A stretch of 33,289 bases of DNA from Hepatocystis sp. ex Piliocolobus tephrosceles. Taxonomy: Eukaryota > Apicomplexa > Aconoidasida > Haemosporida > Plasmodiidae. Where the stretch lies: positions 1-33,289 of the forward strand of contig CABPSV020000077.1 of the NCBI GenBank assembly GCA_902459845.2. The letters run 5' to 3'. Numbering within the stretch: the stretch's first letter is position 1; each line of letters opens with the position of its first letter. A program made the position numbers and the translations under genes. This document shows positions 22,112 through 32,265 of this stretch, piece after piece. The notes beneath the pieces were generated by a model. It made no database searches, had not been told where the DNA came from, and saw only the letters and a program-made list of their open reading frames with translations.

Positions 22112-22173
22112 ATTCTTGTTTTTTATTCTTGTTTTTTATTCTTGTTTTTTATTCTTGTTTTTTATTCTTGTTT
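22112..22173. repeat. 13-bp tandem repeat (ATTCTTGTTTTTT), 5 copies
   Basis: Units start at 22112, 22125, 22138, 22151 and 22164. The repeat lies about 51 bp upstream of the CDPK-like start codon. On the sense strand of that gene the unit reads AAAAAACAAGAAT. Confidence 0.92.
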
Positions 22174-22520
22174 AAAAAAAGCATTTTTTTTTTGCTTTTT
22201 TTAATATATATTGAATGTTGTTGTTTTTTTTTTTTTTTTATTATTTGAATTATATAGATATACATATTTATAAATGCATTTACAAATGCATATATAAACA
22301 TATATACATATATATACATGTCTATATGAGTTTATAGGATTTTGATACATATATGTATATTTATCAATGACTTGTTCTTTATATATATATCCTTTCCATA
22401 CATATGCATAATTTTTATTTATTTTTAAATCATGTAAACAGGAAATAATTAAAAGTTGTCTTTTTAACTTTTTATTTTTATTTTTTTTTAAATAATTTAT
22501 ATATAAACATGTATGCATAA

Positions 22521-22561
<41 letters not shown>

Positions 22562-23878
22562 TGTATCCACAAACGTTTTTGGAAAAAAAAAAAATGATCA
22601 GTGTAACAAATATACGCAATTATACTCAATAAGAAAAAAAAAAAAAATAATGAAAAAATACAGAACTGTAAAAGTTATTGAGCTTAGCACCTTTGTCTAA
22701 TAACTAATCATATCTAATAATTGAAATAATATATTGAAAAAAGGAAAAATAAAAGTTAGTTTATTTTATATACTGTAATATTGTATAAACTTATAAATTA
22801 TACAGTAATTAAATAGCAACTTCGAAGGTTAATTTTTTTCTATAAAAAAAAAATTAAAGTAGAGACCATTTTTTTTTTTTTTTTTTAAAGCCAATGACAA
22901 ATTTGTTTTTAACATTTTTAAAGTTTACAATAATTTCCTTTTTTTTATTTATTATTTTTTTTATTGTTTAACAAGTTTTATGCATTTCTAAGATACTAAA
23001 TAATGTTTACATGTTGTATATGTTTATCAAAGGGTGAATAAAAATGACCTGTTTTGTTTTTTTTTTCATTTTTAATGTATATTTATAAAGTATTATTTTA
23101 ATAAAAGGTGATATTATAAGATATATAAAAAGAGCGTATAACATACATATAAATTTATATATATCTTTATTTTACAGTGCCATTGTTTCTATATAAATAA
23201 ATGCGTTTTTTAACTAAATTTTTGATATAAAAAGGTAACCAAAATATTGTGTTTGCGTTTTTTTCTCTTATTTATAAATTGTTGTTTAGTGTTTCAATTT
23301 TATATAAATAAATAAATAAATAAATAAATAAATTATTTTCGTTTAACATTACTCTAAAAAAAAGTATATACTATTATATATCATATGAATAAATGCATAG
23401 CCATGTATAACATTTTTTAAGCGTAAAAAACACAAAAAAAAAGTATATAAAAATAAAACATGTTACAAGCAGTAATACATTTTATATGTTCAGTAAATAT
23501 AAATTAATTATTTAAATATTTGTTAAAAAAGCTTTTATCTGTATGTTTGTATATATATATATATTTTCTATTCATTAATTCATAAATGCTAGTGATTAAT
23601 AATGATTAAGAATGGGAAGCAAATGATACTCAGAAGCGACAAATGTTATTGTAAATATATATATAAAATGTAAAATAAAAAAAATAAATACCTGTATATT
23701 TATTTAAAAAAAAAACAAAAGAGTTAAATATATTTGACATATTAATAGAAAAATTAAAGGAAAAAAAAAAAAATAAAAGTGCTTATGTAAAACCCTTTGG
23801 ATGAACAAGTTAAATAAAAGAAAAAAATCAATATGTTTGTGAAAAACTTTTTGAATAATTAAAATAAATAAAAAAAAA

Positions 23879-24055
23879 TCGTAAACAAAAAAACGTAAAC
23901 AAAAAATCGTAAACAAAAAAATTGTAAACAAAAAAATTGTAAACAAAAAAATTGTAAACAAAAAATCTTAAAAAAAAAAAAATCGTAAACAAAAAAATCG
24001 CAAACAAAAAAATCGTAAACAAAAAAATCGCAAACAAAAAAATCGTAAACAAAAA
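23879..24055. repeat. 14-16 bp A-rich minisatellite (GTAAACAAAAAAATC-type), ~12 copies
   Basis: Imperfect units alternate ATCGTAAAC, ATTGTAAAC and ATCGCAAAC cores joined by A-runs, ending about 90 bp upstream of the Aquarius start codon. The minus-strand frames across it (FTIFLFTIFLF-type) are shadows. Confidence 0.92.
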
Positions 24056-24133
24056 TATAGTTTCGTGATTTATATACTATTCATATGATAAATTCAAAAA
24101 CTGTATAATTAATCAAAGACGATTAATTAAATA

Positions 24134-24151
24134 ATGGGAAAAAAAAAATGA
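24134..24151 (+). promoter_or_regulatory. Short upstream ORF overlapping the Aquarius start (ATGA)
   Basis: ATG GGA AAA AAA AAA TGA: a five-codon uORF whose stop TGA (24149-24151) overlaps the main ATG (24148-24150). It is either a reinitiation-type uORF, or the sign that the true N terminus is MGKKK... and the A10 run has lost one base. One extra A would fuse the two frames. Confidence 0.5.
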
Positions 24152-27100
24152 ATAAAAGATCAAATAAAACTATTACAAGAAATAATGATTTAGAACATAA
24201 ATCAAAGAAGGGGAAATGTAATAACAACAACGATGTAAATATATTAGATGATAAAAATGTTTTACCGAAAGATTTAAATACAAATAATATTAATTCACTA
24301 ACCAGTGACGATAATTTTCAATTTGTTATTAAACACATAGATTTTGATATATTTTTTCAAAAAGAAAATAGGAAAGGGGGTGATAAAAAAGGTAGTAAGA
24401 AAGGAAATACTAATATTGAGCACACTGATTTTAAAAATATTGAAGACAAGAATAAAATAGATTTAAAAACTTTACATTTTATAGGTAGAACATATGATTT
24501 TTTAATAAGAAAAAATTTGAATGGTAAATATTTAAAACGGCTAGATAATTGTCAATATTTTGAAAAAATATTATGGCCTAATTACAACATATATGACGAG
24601 TTGTATGTTTTAAAAAATAATAGTATTTTTTTTAATAACAACATATCTTCAATTAACAAAATAAGTACATTATATATAAAACACATTTTATCATTAATTG
24701 TTTTTATTTGTTATAAATATGAAGAGAAAGGTAGGCATGAAATATGGGATGAAATTGTTTGTAACAAAATTGATGAATTTGAAAAATTAGTGCAATTTGA
24801 AAAAAATGGTTACACGGAAAATAATAACAGTAAAATAAATGAAAAGTACAATTTATATAAAGAGTTTTTAGTATATAAATTTAATAACTTATTTTACAAC
24901 ACCGTTAAATTAATAAATTATAATTTTGTTTTTAATCAGTTTACAAAACGTTTGCATAGTAACGTAGAGACTAATAAAGTAAAGACTAGTAAAATAGAGG
25001 CTTATAAAGTAAAGACTAGTAAAGTAGAAGCTAATAAAGTAAAGACTAGTAAAGTAGAAGCTAATAAAGTAGAGGCTAATAAAGTAAAGACTAGTAAAGT
25101 AGAGGCTAATAAAGTAAAGACTACTAAAGTAGAGACTAATAAAGTAAAGACTAGTAAAATAGAAGCTAATAAAGTAAAGACTACTAAAGTAGAGACTAAT
25201 AAAGTAAAGACTAATAATTTTCATAATAAGTTAATAAGTTATAAAAATAAAATTTTTCAATTAAATTTTTTAGAAAAATCTGTTATTATTAAATTTTTTA
25301 TAAATATATATGCCTGTATTGATAAAAAATATATTTTTAAACTGTGTTTGGATTTGTGTAATCCATATATATGGAATTGTATACATTATGATTACTTACG
25401 TACATTTCTTTTAAAAAAAAATGAAGAAGCAAAAATGCTTTATCATAATATTACAAGTATTATGAAAAAAAAATATTTAAATGATAAAATTTATGACTCC
25501 ATAAATGTGTATACTTGCAATTGTAATAATAATATAACAGACCGCAATTTTTTACAAAATAATAGTTTACATAATCAGAACATACATAAAAATAAAATTC
25601 AGAATGAAGAAAATTCAGAAGAATATGATGAAAATATTATTATGTTTATAAATAAGAATAATTTTTTTTATAATTTAATAAATTACTTTTTAATAGTTTT
25701 AAATATGGTTGAGCAAGAATATGAAGAAGAAGAAAATGATGATGAAGTATTAAGCTGTTCTTCTTCTTCATCTTCATGTTCGACAAGTGATAATGAAACC
25801 AACGACAAATTGAAATTAGATCAATTTGAAAAATATATCAACACATATAGTAATAGAAAAAATAATAGTTTATTGGAAGTATTAGATATGAATAATGGGG
25901 AGGTAAGCAAAGAATATCTTTTAGCGACTAATGAAAATGATAAAGGTGTGGTTAAGTTGTATGACAACGATGGTAACGACAACGATGGTAACGACAACGA
26001 TGGTAACGACAACGATGGTAATGACAACGATGGTAATGACAACGATGGTAATGACAACGATGGTAACGACAACGATGGTAATGACAACGATGGTAACGAC
26101 AACGATGGTAACGACAACGATGGTAACGACAACGATGGTAACGACAACGATGGTAATGACAACGATGGTAATGACAACGATGGTAATGACCACAATGGTA
26201 ATAATGACACTTATCCTTTAAATCACAAAAGCAATGGAGTTATCACTACTGACGAAACTGATCTAGATTTAATAACTTATTTAAAAAATGTTTCTAACAT
26301 TGATAAAAAGGATAAGTATGTAAAACATGACACATTTAGTAGTATTAATTATTCTAAAGAGATAGAAGAAAATGATTTGATCGAAAGTTATTTAAAATAT
26401 GCATCAAGTGATGATGAAACAAATAAACTATATGTAGATAATAACAGTAGTGCACATAATAATATCAATAATAGTAAAAAAAACGAAATTTTAGAAATGT
26501 TTTTAAAATATGAAAGTAAAATTAAACCTTATCGTAAAATACTTTCCAAACAAAAAAAGAATAAAAAAAAATCTATATATAATGGTGAAAATATAAAATT
26601 TATTATACTATTTATTGAAAGTTGTATTGAATTTTTTACTGATTGTTTGAGTCAACTTTATACAAGAAGAATATTGTATATTTTTATGAAATATTTTAAT
26701 GTATTAATTTATTGTAAAATATCTTGTTTGAATAGAAATAGAAAATTTAAAAAGTTAATTAAGATTTTAAAATATTATATGGAAATGTATATAAATAACT
26801 TTTCTGGAAATGCATTAACATATTTAGAAATAGATAATGAACATTATAAAAATTTTGAAAAATTCCAAAGTTTTTGTTATAAATATTTTAAAGATGATAG
26901 AATTTTAAAAAATTTTTATTTAAAATCCGTTTTTATAATGGACAAAAAAAAAGAGTTATTAGAACATTTTGTTAAATTAGATAAAAAGCAGTTAATATTG
27001 TTATGTAAAAAATTAAAGTATATTACTATATTTCAAAAAAGAAAAAAAATGGTTGACAAATGTGATGAGGGGGATGAAATGATAATGTATGAGGATGGTA

Positions 27101-30100
27101 CGTTTGGTGTTACTAAAGAAAGTAATAAATTAGACACTACTGATGAAAGTGATGGACGAATCACATCAGATGATGAAATAAATAATGAAGCCAAAAATAT
27201 CAACATAAAAAGAGCTCCTAAAAATGAATCCATTAATAGTAATAATAATAACAATACAATATTCGAGATTTGCAATTTATTTGTTAAAAAAAGAAAATTA
27301 TTTTATATAACATTATTAATTGAGAATTTAAGTTATAAAAGTAATATTTTTGAAGACGTCGATAAACAATGTGATTATCCCAATGAAAGAGATTTATTTG
27401 AAAATGTGTTAATAGATACAAAAGACGATTTAAAGAATAGGGAAAAAAAAAAAAAGAATACATTTTTTAATACTAAACCATTGTTTAAGTTAAATTTACA
27501 ATATTTATGTATTAATGACTACATATATAGGATTTATAATCTATTTAAATTACAAAGTTATTATGATATAAGGAAAAATATAATTGAGTATGTATATGAG
27601 ACAAATCCTAAGAATAAAAAAATAAATGAAAACACTATATGTAATTATGTTTTTGAAATTGATGAAAGGAATCAGAGTTATAAAAGCGTTGAAAAAAAAA
27701 AAATTAATAATTTAAAAAGTTTAACATTATCAGAACAGGACACTGACAATGATTTTACACAACAAAATAAAAAAGAAAAATTTGAAATGATTAAAGAAAC
27801 CGTTACTATGGTAAAAAAAAATAAATTACTTAATTCGAAAAATAGGTATTTATTAAATGATAATATTGTATTTAACGAATATCAATTAAATTCGATTATA
27901 CATGATGTGAATGAAATAGATAATACTTATTTTGCAAATGAAAGGAGAATGAGCAATAAAATCAATTCGTTTAAAGTTGTAAGTGTTGATGATAATGCAA
28001 AAAAAATAATAGCAGAGATTATTATTGATTTAAAATATAAATATCATGAAAGGGCTCATATTGAATGGAATATGATTAAAACATCTGATATTTTATTTGT
28101 AGTTTGTGTTAAAAATTATACAAATTATTATAAAAATAAAATAAATGTTATCTCTGATAATGATTTGAAAAATTTATTAGGTATTAATTATGTTAGAGGA
28201 TGTGAAGTAGTGAAGTATGAAAATATAATTGAAGATAATGTAGATATAACAAATGAGAATCGTAATATAAAAAAAATTACAGTATATTTGGATTATGCAC
28301 AGTATAAAAAAGATTTAATAAATAATCCGGAAGTATACAGCTCTTTTAATTTATTGATCAGAAGAAAGCAGAAAGAAAATAATTTTTATGACATTTTAAA
28401 CAATATTAAAATATTAATTATGAACCCAGATAGTGCAATTATACCGTATTGGGTGCATGATATTTTTTTAGGTTATTGTAATAATTCGTTAAAATATTAT
28501 CAGGAATTGCCTTCGAAAAAAGAAAACGGTAAGTGTGATAGTGATGAAGGTTCAGATGGAAGTTCAGATGGAAGTTCAGATGGAAGTTTAGATGGAAGTT
28601 TAGATGGAAGTTTAGATGGAAGTTTAGATGGAAGTTTAGATGAAAATAATGTTACGGAGAGTAATACAACAGGAGACGATAGTGCATCAGAAGATAACGT
28701 TACAGATGACAATGATACAGATGACAATGATACAGACGATAATGCATTAAGCAGAAATGAACTAATCGAAACTAAAATGAGTGAAAATAAAAAGAATGTA
28801 AATGATAGGACAAATAAAAAGAGTGTCACTACATATAAACATGGAAAAAAAAATAAAACGTCCACTTTAAATAATAGTAAAGAATTATGTTTTGTACAAA
28901 ATAACACTGATGATATAAATTATTTGAATACATTTGTAAATATTAAACATGTACTTAATACTACTAGCGTTGGTTATGTATGTATTGATTCATCTTATAT
29001 TTTGAATGATCCAAAGGATAGTGGAATTGCGAATGTAAAAAAACTATTAAATGAATTCATCGAACCATTATTTTTAAGCTATGTTCCAATAAAATACAAA
29101 AATGAGAAAAAAGCATTACAAAAAAACATAGTACTAACAAACATCCTTCAAAGCTTAAAGCAACATATATGTATTATTAATAAACAGGAAATAAATAATG
29201 ACGATTTTGTTATTAATTTTATGTCAAATATTATTAAAGTTGGTTATTTATATGAAAATTTTGTTATTTTTGGATTTGAATTTCAAAGTAAAAAATATTT
29301 TTTGATTTTGAATAATTATTTAAATAAATTACTTACTGTTGAGGAAAGTACTGAGTTTTTCACATATGTTAGAGACAAATGTCAAGATGTTGATCATAAT
29401 GGAAGTCGTAATGGTGTAGATACGGATGACAGTACTTTTGGTAATGTATTTACAATACATAATGTAAGTAGTATTAAAAACATATTTAAAACTATTGTAA
29501 ATCGTTTAATTAATTATTTGAGTGTAAAGGATAACATATATAGAATAGTAAATAAAATATATGAGTATGCAGATTATCCGCTAGAAGGGTTATTAATTCA
29601 TAGTAAAAAAATAAACAGTACCAATGTTGATTTTGGTAATTTTAATAATGGGTATCGAAATAAAAGTATAAAAAATACAATACATTTTACAGCAAGGCAG
29701 ATTGAATGTATAAAAAGTGGCATATATAAAGGTATTACATTAATTGAAGGTGTTCCAGGTAGTGGTAAAACAAGTATATTAAATAAGATAATAAATATTT
29801 TATTTAATAATCATAAAAAAGAGAAAATTTTGATATGTACACATAGTAATAGTTGTTTAAATTATATTTTTAATTTCCTTGTTAAAGAAAATTTGATTCA
29901 TCAGAAATATTTATGCAGAGTTGGAATGGGAGAGTTAGATATTGAGAATTTACGAAATGAGTATGAAGAAATTGAAAAAAGTTTAACTAAAAGTAGTAAT
30001 CAGAATAATACAAATATTGATAAAAATATTGATAAAAATATTGATAAAAATATTATAAATATAAATGACATAAACGAATTTAACAAACCAGAGAATGAAT

Positions 30101-32265
30101 TGTATGATGAAGATGATAATTTTAATTTTTCAAAATATGGCAGAATAAATTACATGATTGATTTAAGAAAAAAATTGTTAAATGAAGTAAATTTATTAGA
30201 ACAAACAATACATAATAAAAAAATATATAATTGTTTATCAGCTATTCAATATTATGAAATTGTAATAAAAAAACGTATAAGTAATTTTTTTAAATATACT
30301 AATACATATTTGTGCCAAGAATATGATAAAAAAGAAAATATTGATGATTTTATACAATCTTATGTAGCATCTTGTACTGATGAATACGATTTATATAATT
30401 TATTTTTATGCCCTAAGATATATGTAAAAAATGTTGAAAAATTAAAACATATATTATGCACAAAAATAAATCGAAGTGAATATGATTGTAAGGTAACTAA
30501 TGAAATATGTATATTGGAAGAAGATAAAGAATGCTTTTATTTAATACATCCACGTGATCAAATAAAAACATTAAATTTGAGTATATATAATGTTATATTT
30601 CCATTTAAAAAATACGTAAACATAAAATTGGAAAGAGTTAACTTAGATCATTACACACGGTATAAAAATAGTTTGATGAATGAGGTGTTAACTTCCACAT
30701 TTGACGGAGGTGTGCTTGATAGTATGAATTCAACAGCAGGAACCGTTACAAATGACAAAGCATATAAAAACATTAGTAGTAATGGTAGTAGTAATAGTGG
30801 TAGTAACAATTATGTAAATGATGGGTGGAATGATGGGGGGAATGAAAAAAAGGATAATGTAATAACAAATACTGTGCATAACGAGGGTAAAGATATAGCA
30901 TCAGTAAATAAAAAAAAGTGTGATTATTCTAACGAGACGCACGAAACGAACAAAAGTTATAATAATATTCACCATAGTAATACTACTAGTAGTAGTAATC
31001 GTAATAGTAATAATAATAATAATAATAATAGTAATAATAGTAATAATAATAATAATAATGGCGCGTATAAAATATTTAAAGGTGAAACACATGATATAGT
31101 TTTCGAAAACAAGAAAGATGATTTATATGTAAGCAAATATTATTTACTTAAATTAGTAAAAATATTTGAACACTTAAATGATTGTAGAGCATTTGAAGTT
31201 TTGAAAAATCAAAAAGAAAGAGGTGTTTACATAATAGCTAAATTAGCCAGGGTAATTGCAATGACATGTACACATGCAAGTATAAATAGAAGTAAAATAG
31301 CAAAGTTGCAATTTTATTTTGATAATATTATAATTGATGAATGTACACAAATAACAGAGAATGATACCTTTTTACCATTATTACTACAAGAAAACCGATA
31401 TGAAAAAAGTAAATTAAAAAGAATTATTTTTGTTGGAGACTCTAATCAATTACCACCTATTATAAAAAATAAATATATAAAAAATTATGCAAATTATGAA
31501 CAATCTTTATATAAAAGGTTTTTACGATTAGGATTACCATCCATTTATTTAAATGAGCAAGGTCGTATGAGAAGTGAAATATGTAATGTTTATAAATATT
31601 TTTATACAAAATATAATGCTCAAATACAGAATTTATCTTGTATTGATAAGGATAAATTTTTAAAAAAATTTAACCCAGGTTTTACTTATACATATCAATT
31701 TATACATATAGAATCAGAAGAATATACACCTATCCCATATTTTTATCAAAATTTGTTGGAAGCTGAAATGGCTGTTGCTATTTTTATGTACATGAGATTA
31801 TTAGGCTATTCAAATGATATTATAACAATTTTAACAACTTATAATGGGCAAAAAGAATTAATTTTAGATATTTTAAAAAAAAATTGTTTATATAATAAAT
31901 TAATAGGTATGCCTAAAAAAGTAACTACTGTTGATAAATATCAAGGAAAACAAAATGATTATGTAATTGTTTCATTGGTTAGATCAAGAAGTATAGGATA
32001 TATGAAAAATATTAAAAGATTGATTGTTGCATTTTCGAGAGCCAGATATGGATTATATGTACTTGGGAATTATAATTTGTATAAAAAAAATTATGAATTC
32101 AAAAAACCATTATATTTTTTTAAAAAAAATAAATTGGAATTGTCCTTACAAATGAATGAAAACTTTAATACAACAGAAAGAAAACATGACAATTCCACTG
32201 TTATTATAAAAGACCTAAATCAGTTGTATTCAATTATTTATTCTTTATCAAAGGCTTATTTTTAA
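24148..32265 (+). CDS. AQR: Intron-binding spliceosomal RNA helicase Aquarius
   Basis: A single-exon frame of 2705 residues, against ~1485 in human AQR. The excess is low-complexity insertions. It belongs to the SF1/UPF1-like helicases. Walker A is GVPGSGKTS (1868-1876, K1874); Walker B/motif II is DECT (2397-2400); motif III VGDSNQLPP begins at 2429; QGRMR is at 2471-2475; motif V is DKYQGKQNDYVIVS (from 2596); and motif VI is AFSRAR (2628-2633). What sets it apart from UPF1 and SEN1 is the Aquarius signature after motif Ia: a long insertion with FSKYGRINY and LNEVNLLEQ (~1990-2015), matching FSRYGRVNY in AQR. The N-terminal ~1000 residues are helical, as expected for the AQR ARM-repeat region; the stalk/beta-barrel precedes the helicase core. 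AQR binds introns near the branch point, joins the spliceosome through the intron-binding complex and is linked to intronic snoRNP assembly. All ATPase motifs look intact. Start choice depends on the A10 run noted for the uORF. Confidence 0.95.
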   Translation: MNKRSNKTITRNNDLEHKSKKGKCNNNNDVNILDDKNVLPKDLNTNNINSLTSDDNFQFVIKHIDFDIFFQKENRKGGDKKGSKKGNTNIEHTDFKNIEDKNKIDLKTLHFIGRTYDFLIRKNLNGKYLKRLDNCQYFEKILWPNYNIYDELYVLKNNSIFFNNNISSINKISTLYIKHILSLIVFICYKYEEKGRHEIWDEIVCNKIDEFEKLVQFEKNGYTENNNSKINEKYNLYKEFLVYKFNNLFYNTVKLINYNFVFNQFTKRLHSNVETNKVKTSKIEAYKVKTSKVEANKVKTSKVEANKVEANKVKTSKVEANKVKTTKVETNKVKTSKIEANKVKTTKVETNKVKTNNFHNKLISYKNKIFQLNFLEKSVIIKFFINIYACIDKKYIFKLCLDLCNPYIWNCIHYDYLRTFLLKKNEEAKMLYHNITSIMKKKYLNDKIYDSINVYTCNCNNNITDRNFLQNNSLHNQNIHKNKIQNEENSEEYDENIIMFINKNNFFYNLINYFLIVLNMVEQEYEEEENDDEVLSCSSSSSSCSTSDNETNDKLKLDQFEKYINTYSNRKNNSLLEVLDMNNGEVSKEYLLATNENDKGVVKLYDNDGNDNDGNDNDGNDNDGNDNDGNDNDGNDNDGNDNDGNDNDGNDNDGNDNDGNDNDGNDNDGNDNDGNDNDGNDHNGNNDTYPLNHKSNGVITTDETDLDLITYLKNVSNIDKKDKYVKHDTFSSINYSKEIEENDLIESYLKYASSDDETNKLYVDNNSSAHNNINNSKKNEILEMFLKYESKIKPYRKILSKQKKNKKKSIYNGENIKFIILFIESCIEFFTDCLSQLYTRRILYIFMKYFNVLIYCKISCLNRNRKFKKLIKILKYYMEMYINNFSGNALTYLEIDNEHYKNFEKFQSFCYKYFKDDRILKNFYLKSVFIMDKKKELLEHFVKLDKKQLILLCKKLKYITIFQKRKKMVDKCDEGDEMIMYEDGTFGVTKESNKLDTTDESDGRITSDDEINNEAKNINIKRAPKNESINSNNNNNTIFEICNLFVKKRKLFYITLLIENLSYKSNIFEDVDKQCDYPNERDLFENVLIDTKDDLKNREKKKKNTFFNTKPLFKLNLQYLCINDYIYRIYNLFKLQSYYDIRKNIIEYVYETNPKNKKINENTICNYVFEIDERNQSYKSVEKKKINNLKSLTLSEQDTDNDFTQQNKKEKFEMIKETVTMVKKNKLLNSKNRYLLNDNIVFNEYQLNSIIHDVNEIDNTYFANERRMSNKINSFKVVSVDDNAKKIIAEIIIDLKYKYHERAHIEWNMIKTSDILFVVCVKNYTNYYKNKINVISDNDLKNLLGINYVRGCEVVKYENIIEDNVDITNENRNIKKITVYLDYAQYKKDLINNPEVYSSFNLLIRRKQKENNFYDILNNIKILIMNPDSAIIPYWVHDIFLGYCNNSLKYYQELPSKKENGKCDSDEGSDGSSDGSSDGSLDGSLDGSLDGSLDGSLDENNVTESNTTGDDSASEDNVTDDNDTDDNDTDDNALSRNELIETKMSENKKNVNDRTNKKSVTTYKHGKKNKTSTLNNSKELCFVQNNTDDINYLNTFVNIKHVLNTTSVGYVCIDSSYILNDPKDSGIANVKKLLNEFIEPLFLSYVPIKYKNEKKALQKNIVLTNILQSLKQHICIINKQEINNDDFVINFMSNIIKVGYLYENFVIFGFEFQSKKYFLILNNYLNKLLTVEESTEFFTYVRDKCQDVDHNGSRNGVDTDDSTFGNVFTIHNVSSIKNIFKTIVNRLINYLSVKDNIYRIVNKIYEYADYPLEGLLIHSKKINSTNVDFGNFNNGYRNKSIKNTIHFTARQIECIKSGIYKGITLIEGVPGSGKTSILNKIINILFNNHKKEKILICTHSNSCLNYIFNFLVKENLIHQKYLCRVGMGELDIENLRNEYEEIEKSLTKSSNQNNTNIDKNIDKNIDKNIININDINEFNKPENELYDEDDNFNFSKYGRINYMIDLRKKLLNEVNLLEQTIHNKKIYNCLSAIQYYEIVIKKRISNFFKYTNTYLCQEYDKKENIDDFIQSYVASCTDEYDLYNLFLCPKIYVKNVEKLKHILCTKINRSEYDCKVTNEICILEEDKECFYLIHPRDQIKTLNLSIYNVIFPFKKYVNIKLERVNLDHYTRYKNSLMNEVLTSTFDGGVLDSMNSTAGTVTNDKAYKNISSNGSSNSGSNNYVNDGWNDGGNEKKDNVITNTVHNEGKDIASVNKKKCDYSNETHETNKSYNNIHHSNTTSSSNRNSNNNNNNNSNNSNNNNNNGAYKIFKGETHDIVFENKKDDLYVSKYYLLKLVKIFEHLNDCRAFEVLKNQKERGVYIIAKLARVIAMTCTHASINRSKIAKLQFYFDNIIIDECTQITENDTFLPLLLQENRYEKSKLKRIIFVGDSNQLPPIIKNKYIKNYANYEQSLYKRFLRLGLPSIYLNEQGRMRSEICNVYKYFYTKYNAQIQNLSCIDKDKFLKKFNPGFTYTYQFIHIESEEYTPIPYFYQNLLEAEMAVAIFMYMRLLGYSNDIITILTTYNGQKELILDILKKNCLYNKLIGMPKKVTTVDKYQGKQNDYVIVSLVRSRSIGYMKNIKRLIVAFSRARYGLYVLGNYNLYKKNYEFKKPLYFFKKNKLELSLQMNENFNTTERKHDNSTVIIKDLNQLYSIIYSLSKAYF
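24964..25214 (+). repeat. Lys-rich 5-residue repeat inside the AQR gene (15-bp half-units)
   Basis: About 16 units alternate NKVKT and SKVEA/TKVET-type pentapeptides (15 bp each, 30-bp higher order) at residues ~273-355. The repeat is predicted helical and charged, with Lys of one unit near Glu of the next. It lies inside the N-terminal helical region and keeps frame. The antisense frame is a shadow. Confidence 0.93.
25963..26195 (+). repeat. Acidic NDNDG repeat inside the AQR gene (15-bp unit, ~15-16 copies)
   Basis: The 15-bp unit GACAACGATGGTAAC (or with AAT) repeats almost perfectly and encodes DNDGN at residues ~607-682. The only differences are silent AAC/AAT changes in the Asn codon, which suggests recent expansion. 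Both antisense and shifted frames stay open for the same reason. Confidence 0.95.
28552..28641 (+). repeat. 12-bp GSSD/GSLD repeat inside the AQR gene
   Basis: Seven to eight 12-bp units encode GSSD (GGAAGTTCAGAT) and then GSLD (GGAAGTTTAGAT). They are followed by an acidic DDNDTDDND tract to about 28745. The repeat sits between the beta-barrel/stalk region and the helicase core. Confidence 0.92.
30670..31070 (+). other. Asn/Ser-rich insertion inside the AQR helicase core
   Basis: Residues ~2175-2308, between the Aquarius-specific insertion and the strand leading to motif II, are low complexity (NGSSNSGSNN, later SNRNSNNNNNN). They interrupt an otherwise conserved region and so probably form a surface loop on the fold. 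No conserved helicase motif is broken. Confidence 0.8.

Larger units (their letters stand above)
22061..24147. other. Divergent promoter region between CDPK-like gene and Aquarius gene
   Basis: About 2.1 kb between two head-to-head genes, so both promoters and leaders lie here. It holds two minisatellites (listed), (TA)n at about 22528-22558, an 8-unit TAAA/AAAT run at 23308-23334 and poly(dT) at 22869-22886. Frames on either strand are low complexity. No additional gene is supported. Confidence 0.65.

Noticed and set aside
22201..22629. 142-codon minus-strand frame in the divergent promoter region
   Set aside because: It is low-complexity Tyr/Ile/Lys from (TA)n and ATAC-type repeats, and shows no junctions in phase with the CDPK-like gene start at 22060.
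25821..26221. Antisense and shifted frames across the AQR NDNDG array
   Set aside because: A 15-bp repeat without stops leaves every register open. The sense frame is fixed by the helicase motifs downstream.
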